Assembly: GCF_026262505.1 (NCBI RefSeq)
Contig: NC_067205.1
Location: 16,430,001 to 16,494,000 of the forward strand
Direction of reading: 5' to 3'
From: Trichomonas vaginalis G3
Taxonomy: Eukaryota; Parabasalia; Trichomonadida; Trichomonadidae
Length of the DNA: 64,000 bases
Shown here in pieces: positions 58,692 to 64,000 of this stretch. The translations under genes were made by a program, and so were the position numbers. The first letter of the stretch is position 1. Each line of letters begins with the position of its first letter. The notes under the pieces were generated by a model. It was not told where the DNA came from, did not search any database, and worked only from the letters and a program-made list of their open reading frames with translations.

Positions 58692-58740
58692 CATGTTAGA
58701 AAACATGTTAGAAAAGGTGTTAGATCTAACATTCTAACAT
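58692..58740 (-). promoter_or_regulatory. Operator copy 14 (TGTTA type)
   Basis: Mirror of copy 13, with TGTTAGATCTAACA, facing the palindrome centre. Confidence 0.8.
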
Positions 58741-58754
58741 AAACATTATTTTGG

Positions 58755-61025
58755 GTCATTTACGCTCATTACGATGAAGAAATCATGACAAAACATATAC
58801 GCTCATGTTTGACAAAACATTTACACTCATGTTCGACAAAACATATACGATGAAGAAGTCATGACAAAACATTTACGTTCATGTTTGACAAAGCATATAC
58901 GAAGAAGTCTTGACAAAACATATACGATGAGGTCATGACAAAACATATACGCTCATTACGATGAAGAAGTCATGACAAAACATGTACGATGAAGAAGTCA
59001 TGAAAATTCATGAGGTGAGAAAAGAGGTGAGAAAAGAGGTGAGATCTCACCTCTTCACCTAAAATATATTTTTGGGTCATTTACGCTCATTACGATGAAG
59101 AAATCATGACAAAACATATACGAAGAGGTCATGACAAAACATATACGAAGAGGTCATGACAAATCATATACGCTCATGTTTGACAAAACATTTACGTTCA
59201 TGTTTGACAAAACATATACGATGAAGAAGTCATGACAAAACATATACGATGAGGTCTTGACAAAACATTTACGATGAAGTTTGACAAAGAATATACGATG
59301 AGGTCATGACAAAACATTTACGATGAAGTCATGACAAAACATTTACGATGAAGTCATGACAAAACATTTACGATGAAATCATGACAAAACATGTACGATT
59401 AAATCATGACAAAACATTTACGAAGAAGTCTTGACAAAACATATACGTTCATTACGAAGAAGTCATGACAAAACATGTACGATTAAATCATGACAAACAT
59501 TTACGATTAAATCATGACAAACATTTACGATGAAATCATGACAAAACATGTACGATTAAATCATGACAAACATTTACGATGAAGTCATGACAAAACATTT
59601 ACGATTAAATCATGACAAACATTTACGATGAAATCATGACAAAACATGTACGATTAAATCATGACAAACATTTACGATTAAATCATGACAAACATTTACG
59701 ATTAAATCATGACAAACATTTACGATGAAATCATGACAAAACATTTACGATGAGGTCATGACAAAACATTAACGATGAAATCATAACAAAACATTTACGA
59801 TGAAGAAATCATGACAAAACATGTACGATTAAATCATGACAAACATTTACGATGAAGTCATGACAAAACATTTACGATGAAGTTTTGACAAAACATTTAC
59901 GATGAGGTCATGACAAAACATGTACGATTAAATCATGACAAACATTTACGATGAAGTCATGACAAAACATTTACGATTAAATCATGACAAACATTTACGA
60001 TGAAGTCATGACAAAACATTTACGATGAGGTCATGACAAAACATTAACGATGAAATCATAACAAAACATTTACGATGAAGAAATCATGACAAAACATTTA
60101 CGATGAAATCATAACAAAACATTTACGTTTAAGTTTGACAAAGAATATACGATGAGGACATGACAAAACATTTACGATGAAATCATGACAAAACATGTAC
60201 GATTAAATCATGACAAACATTTACGATGAAGTCATAACAAAACATTTACGATGAAGAAATCATGACAAAACATTTACGATGAAGTTTTGACAAAACATAT
60301 ACGAAGAAGTCTTGACAAAACATATACGTTCATTACGAAGAAGTCTTGACAAAACATATACGTTCATTACGAAGAAGTCTTGACAAAACATATACGTTCA
60401 TTACGAAGAAGTCATGACAAAACATGTACGATTAAATCATGACAAACATTTACGATTAAATCATGACAAACATTTACGATGAAATCATGACAAACATTTA
60501 CGATGAAGTCATGACAAAACATTTACGATGAAGTTTTGACAAAACATTTACGATGAAGTTTTGACAAAACATGTACGATTAAATCATGACAAACATTTAC
60601 GATGAAGTCATGACAAAACATTTACGATGAAGTTTTGACAAATCATTTACGCTCATTACGATGAAGAAGTCTTGACAAAACATTTACGATGAGGTCATGA
60701 CAAAACATTTACGATGAAATCATAACAAAACATTTACGTTTAAGTTTGACAAAGAATATACGATGAGGTCATGACAAAACATTTACGAAGAAGTCTTGAC
60801 AAAACATATACGTTCATTACGATGAAATCATGACAAAACATTTACGTTCATTACGATGAAATCATGACAAAACATGTACGATTAAATCATGACAAACATT
60901 TACGATGAAGTCTTGACAAAACATATACGATTAAATCATGACAAAACATGTACGATTAAATCATGACAAAACATATACGTTTATGTTTGACAAAACATTT
61001 ACGATGAGGTCATGACAAATAACTT
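58755..61025. repeat. 25-bp repeat array, right, expanded
   Basis: Reverse-complement version of the left array (TGACAAAACATTTACGATGA units, variants ATTAAATCATGACAAACAT). More than 80 units; local blocks such as the one at 59730-59800 recur at 60000-60080. No gene over 2.2 kb except an operator copy. Confidence 0.9.
59013..59060 (-). promoter_or_regulatory. Operator copy 15 (GGTGA type, right array only)
   Basis: AGGTGAGAAAAG twice, then GGTGAGATCTCACC, TTCACC and TAAAATATATTTTTG. It has no counterpart in the left array, so it arose or was lost after the arms formed. Confidence 0.75.
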
Positions 61026-61097
61026 ATGTTATACAGTAATGTTAGTCATGAATGTTTGTCCTACGTGTTGGCGTTAGTGTTGAAAAATAATGTTTGT

Positions 61098-61802
61098 CCT
61101 ACATGAAGCCGTACAAGCGTTTGAATTTGTTTATGCATAAGATTACTCTCTTGTTTTCTGTATCTATCATAGAAACATAAGCAGCACCTGTTTTTGTAAA
61201 GTTTATATGAAGTTTTCGATAGTTAAGACCTGTATAATAATAGAATGCGTCCTCATTCTCAACATAATAGTAGAACTCAAACGAATGCTTACCATAAGCT
61301 GTTATTTCAACAGCTTCGTCAGATATTTCATCAACGAACTCATAAACTATATCGCCATACTTGCTTTTATTTCTATTGTTTTCAGATTAGAACACCAACG
61401 AAGGTTTGAGATTCTGTTGTCCGTTCTATCATGATTTATATGGTCTATTTCTTTCAAATTGTTTGGATTTTCAATCCACTGTTCTGCAATAATTCTATGC
61501 TTTAAGTACATTTTGTTGTTTAAACTAAGCATAATGTAACCATAATTATTTAAGCATTCACTCTTAATATGTTTGTTTTTCTTTCGACGAATAGTAAAAG
61601 GATATGTCGTACAAATCTCATAATCTTCATGATTTCTCAATGTTTCCCATTGAGTTTGTTCCCCACTAACGTTCTCATTGACGTCCTCAATATCTTCTTC
61701 CTCACTGAACTCGTCAATATTTTCACTAGCTCCTTCTGTAATGTTTTCATCGGCATTGTCATTGACTTCTTCTGTAATGTTAGATGTTGTTGTTTCGCTC
61801 AT
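61098..61802 (-). pseudogene. HNH endonuclease, mirror copy in the right arm
   Basis: Same sequence as 56702-57406 in inverted orientation, nearly identical; this copy looks broken. Confidence 0.85.
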
Positions 61803-61902
61803 GTTCTTTCACTAATGTTAAAAAGTTATGTTGTACGAATTTTGAACAGAATTTAGAGCAGTTATGAAACAATGAAGTATTTTTACGCTATTGAAAGGAA
61901 CT

Positions 61903-64000
61903 ATGAGAGTGAAGTACATGACAGCAATGACAAAAGGAACTAATATCAAACCTAATGAAATCGCTCACGAGGACATAGAGTTTAACAAGTACTTTGTGGA
62001 GTATCTTATAAGTGAAGAGTATGTAAGACCTTACTTCATGTTTGACAGCATGAATGAGGATGTTATTTCATGGTTAAAGAATATAAGCAATGTTTTCGGT
62101 AAGTACGTCATAGATGACAAAGGTCTTGTTGTATTTTATGAGACAGCAATACGAACACAGGAACTAATGGATATTATGCATCAACAGCAAAGAAAGGATT
62201 TAGTACTATTGGCATGAATGAACATTGCAGGAATGACATATACAACCTATGCTCACGAAAGCCTTACACAAAAGCAATACAAATGATAGAACATAAGTGT
62301 CTAAGGTCAGTAAATGAAATCATTACTGTCAGTGGTTATGAAAGAACTGTTAGCAAAGATGAGTGGAAACAGCTATTCATATTAAGGAAGGACGTTGCTG
62401 AACTAGTTAAACCTGTTGCACAAACATTGTTTCAGATAAGACCAGCAATGACTAAGAACCCTTTGACCTTAGTCAATGAGACCATAGAGGTTGAAGATAA
62501 TGACATGAAAGAACTAGGAATGAATGAGAGAAGTTGTGAAGGATGTTTGAGTCAAAACACATGGTTCTTCAGAGCTGTTAAGAAACTTAGTAAAGAACGA
62601 CAGAAATATTTTATAGAGAAGTATTGCAAAGGATGTGTAAATGAATTGCTTGAAATAGAACTTAGAGACACTTTCACACTAAAGGACTTGAGGAAAAAAA
62701 GTACATGAGTGAAGAAGGTATTGACATAGCTAGTGTTATAAATGACTTAAGAAGATGTGTTGTTGTTATTGACGGAGCACGTATGACATATCTAGTGAAA
62801 GATTATGATGGAATACGAGACACAACAACACTTGTCAGTAGATAGCAAGGAATTCAATAAGCTCATGAAGAGTATTTATGTAGGACGTATTGAGGAGAAG
62901 GATGTGAACGCACTGATGATTTATGAAGCGGGTCAGAACAAGAACTATCTTATGAAGTCAGGCATGAGATTCTTTGACGAAAGAGATGACATTTACAGCT
63001 ATTTCAGAGGATATGAGTATGAGGTACTGAATGAAGTAGATGAAAGCGTTATTGAAGGATATTTGAAACATGTTCACGATGTCATATGTAATGAGGATGA
63101 AGAGCTTTATGAGTATGTTTTGAACTGGTTCGCCTACATCGTTCAAAATCCTTGTGGAAAGACTGGAACAGTACTTTTGTTAATAGGAAAGCAAGGAACT
63201 GGTAAGAATGTACTTAGTAATGTTCTATGCGAGCTCATTAGCAAGTACGCCAACAATAATATAACGGCAATAGAGAATGTGGTTGGTAGATTCAATGCTG
63301 CTATTGAGAACATGAAGCTCATCGTATGCAATGAACTAAGCTCATGCGATACGTCTAAGGTCATGAACCACGACGCACTAAAGTCAATAGTAACAGAGAC
63401 TCAGTTGGACTTAAATCAGAAGTGTCAGCCAGTAAGAAAGATAGAGAATGTTTGTAATATCATCATGATATCTAACAACTTCAACTCAGTAAAGATTGAC
63501 AAAGACGACAGAAGATTTGTTGTCATTGACGTAAGCAGCAGATACAAAGGAAATTACGAATATTTCTCAAATCTCATTGAAAGCTTTAATGAAGAGTTTT
63601 ATTCAAACTTACTGACGTACTTCATGAAGAAAGATTTAAGTGAATTTGATGTAAGGAAGATACCATTCACCAGGGCTAAACAAGAACTCATCGAAATGAA
63701 CAAAACACCTTACCAAATGTTTTACGAGGAGTTCTATGAAAAGTTTGTATCCGGATGGAATTGTACAGAGTGCTACAGAAGATATAAAGAATTTGCGAAG
63801 GAGAATGAATTCTTTGCATGTAGTTCAAATGTATTTGGCGGCAAGATGAGAGAATTTGTGAAGAGAAGTAGAAAGCGAGACGGTTCTGCAAGAAGTTATA
63901 TTTACGAAGCAAGTATGATATTAGAAGGTCGTGGAAAGAAAGAAACAGTGAATTATGAGGAAGTGCTTGAAAAATTCATGGAGTACATGGGAAGCAATAT
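61903..64000 (+). pseudogene. SF3 helicase, mirror copy in the right arm (runs off the window)
   Basis: Mirror of the left-arm helicase without the F insertion, so the target region is uninterrupted here. Contains the same Walker A GKQGTGKN block (about 63190). It has a few breaks. Confidence 0.85.

Larger units (their letters stand above)
49796..64000. mobile_element. Polinton-related element E, palindromic; far end outside the window
   Basis: It begins AGTTAGTATGG, an end of the same type as C (shared words GGGTAC-GGCACTGC and TTTTGACACTTTACAAA), inserted in the B polymerase gene (flank ACCAGC). The visible 14.2 kb contain no capsid, ATPase, integrase or polymerase. Instead a helicase and an HNH gene occur twice as mirror images around 58.6 kb, with repeat arrays between. 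If the symmetry continues, the right end should lie roughly 2.6 kb beyond the window. Several breaks, mainly in the right arm. Confidence 0.75.
58661..64000. repeat. Right arm of the giant inverted repeat of element E
   Basis: Mirror of the left arm up to the window end. The repeat array is about 1.3 kb longer than on the left, element F is absent, and the coding regions carry some additional changes. Confidence 0.9.

Noticed and set aside
57420-61025. Possible CRISPR array (regular ~25-bp repeats)
   Set aside because: There are no unique spacers; the units run directly into each other with exchangeable parts, there are no cas genes, and the context is a eukaryotic element.
49796-64000. Palindrome of E as a simple assembly artefact
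   Set aside because: The arms differ in F, in array length, in an extra operator and in scattered bases, which a duplicated contig would not show; still, long reads should confirm it.

Overview
The window looks like genomic DNA of a trichomonad, most probably Trichomonas vaginalis or a close relative. It is AT-rich. The few host genes lack visible introns, and two of them have the trichomonad initiator (TCA, then a pyrimidine, then T/A) 10-18 bases before the start codon. Most of the sequence is nested Maverick/Polinton DNA, which is very abundant in T. vaginalis. The species call is inference; no rRNA or other marker gene is present.

Layout. 1-1253 is the end of one Polinton (element A) with a Dam-like adenine methyltransferase. 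1254-8537 is host DNA with three genes: a pseudokinase, a PH-like/coiled-coil protein and a cyclin. At 8538 a second nested series starts. A 256-bp end piece (A') is followed at 8794 by Polinton B. B carries a coiled-coil structural protein, major and minor capsid proteins, an SF3 helicase, a packaging ATPase, KilA-N and HNH genes and a compact family-B polymerase. B is interrupted by three kinds of insertion: a nearly complete 21.7-kb Polinton C (16883-38619) with 630-bp terminal inverted repeats and a 6-bp target duplication; two 1116-bp non-autonomous hAT elements in opposite orientation (39820-40935 and 43692-44807); and a third Polinton-related element E (from 49796 past the window end).

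Element C holds the standard set: packaging ATPase, minor and major capsid proteins, RVE integrase, protein-primed-type PolB with an OTU-like N-terminal region, plus KilA-N regulators and a phage-like fibre with a tail-collar end. B and C have different versions of the capsid, ATPase and small structural genes. E is a giant palindrome: helicase and HNH genes occur twice as mirror images around about 58.6 kb, separated by 25-bp repeat arrays. The left helicase copy is split by element F (52991-54962), which holds about a dozen consecutive long hairpins and is flanked by an 82-bp direct duplication of the target.

Across B, C and E a ~48-bp control-like motif occurs 15 times. It has one architecture, an AGATCT-centred palindrome plus spaced half-sites, but different half-site words. 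It often sits directly in front of accessory genes, several of them DNA-binding KilA-N genes. All Polinton copies are treated as fossils. C looks young (its terminal repeats are nearly identical) and has perhaps half a dozen breaks; B is older, with roughly a dozen breaks; E has several.
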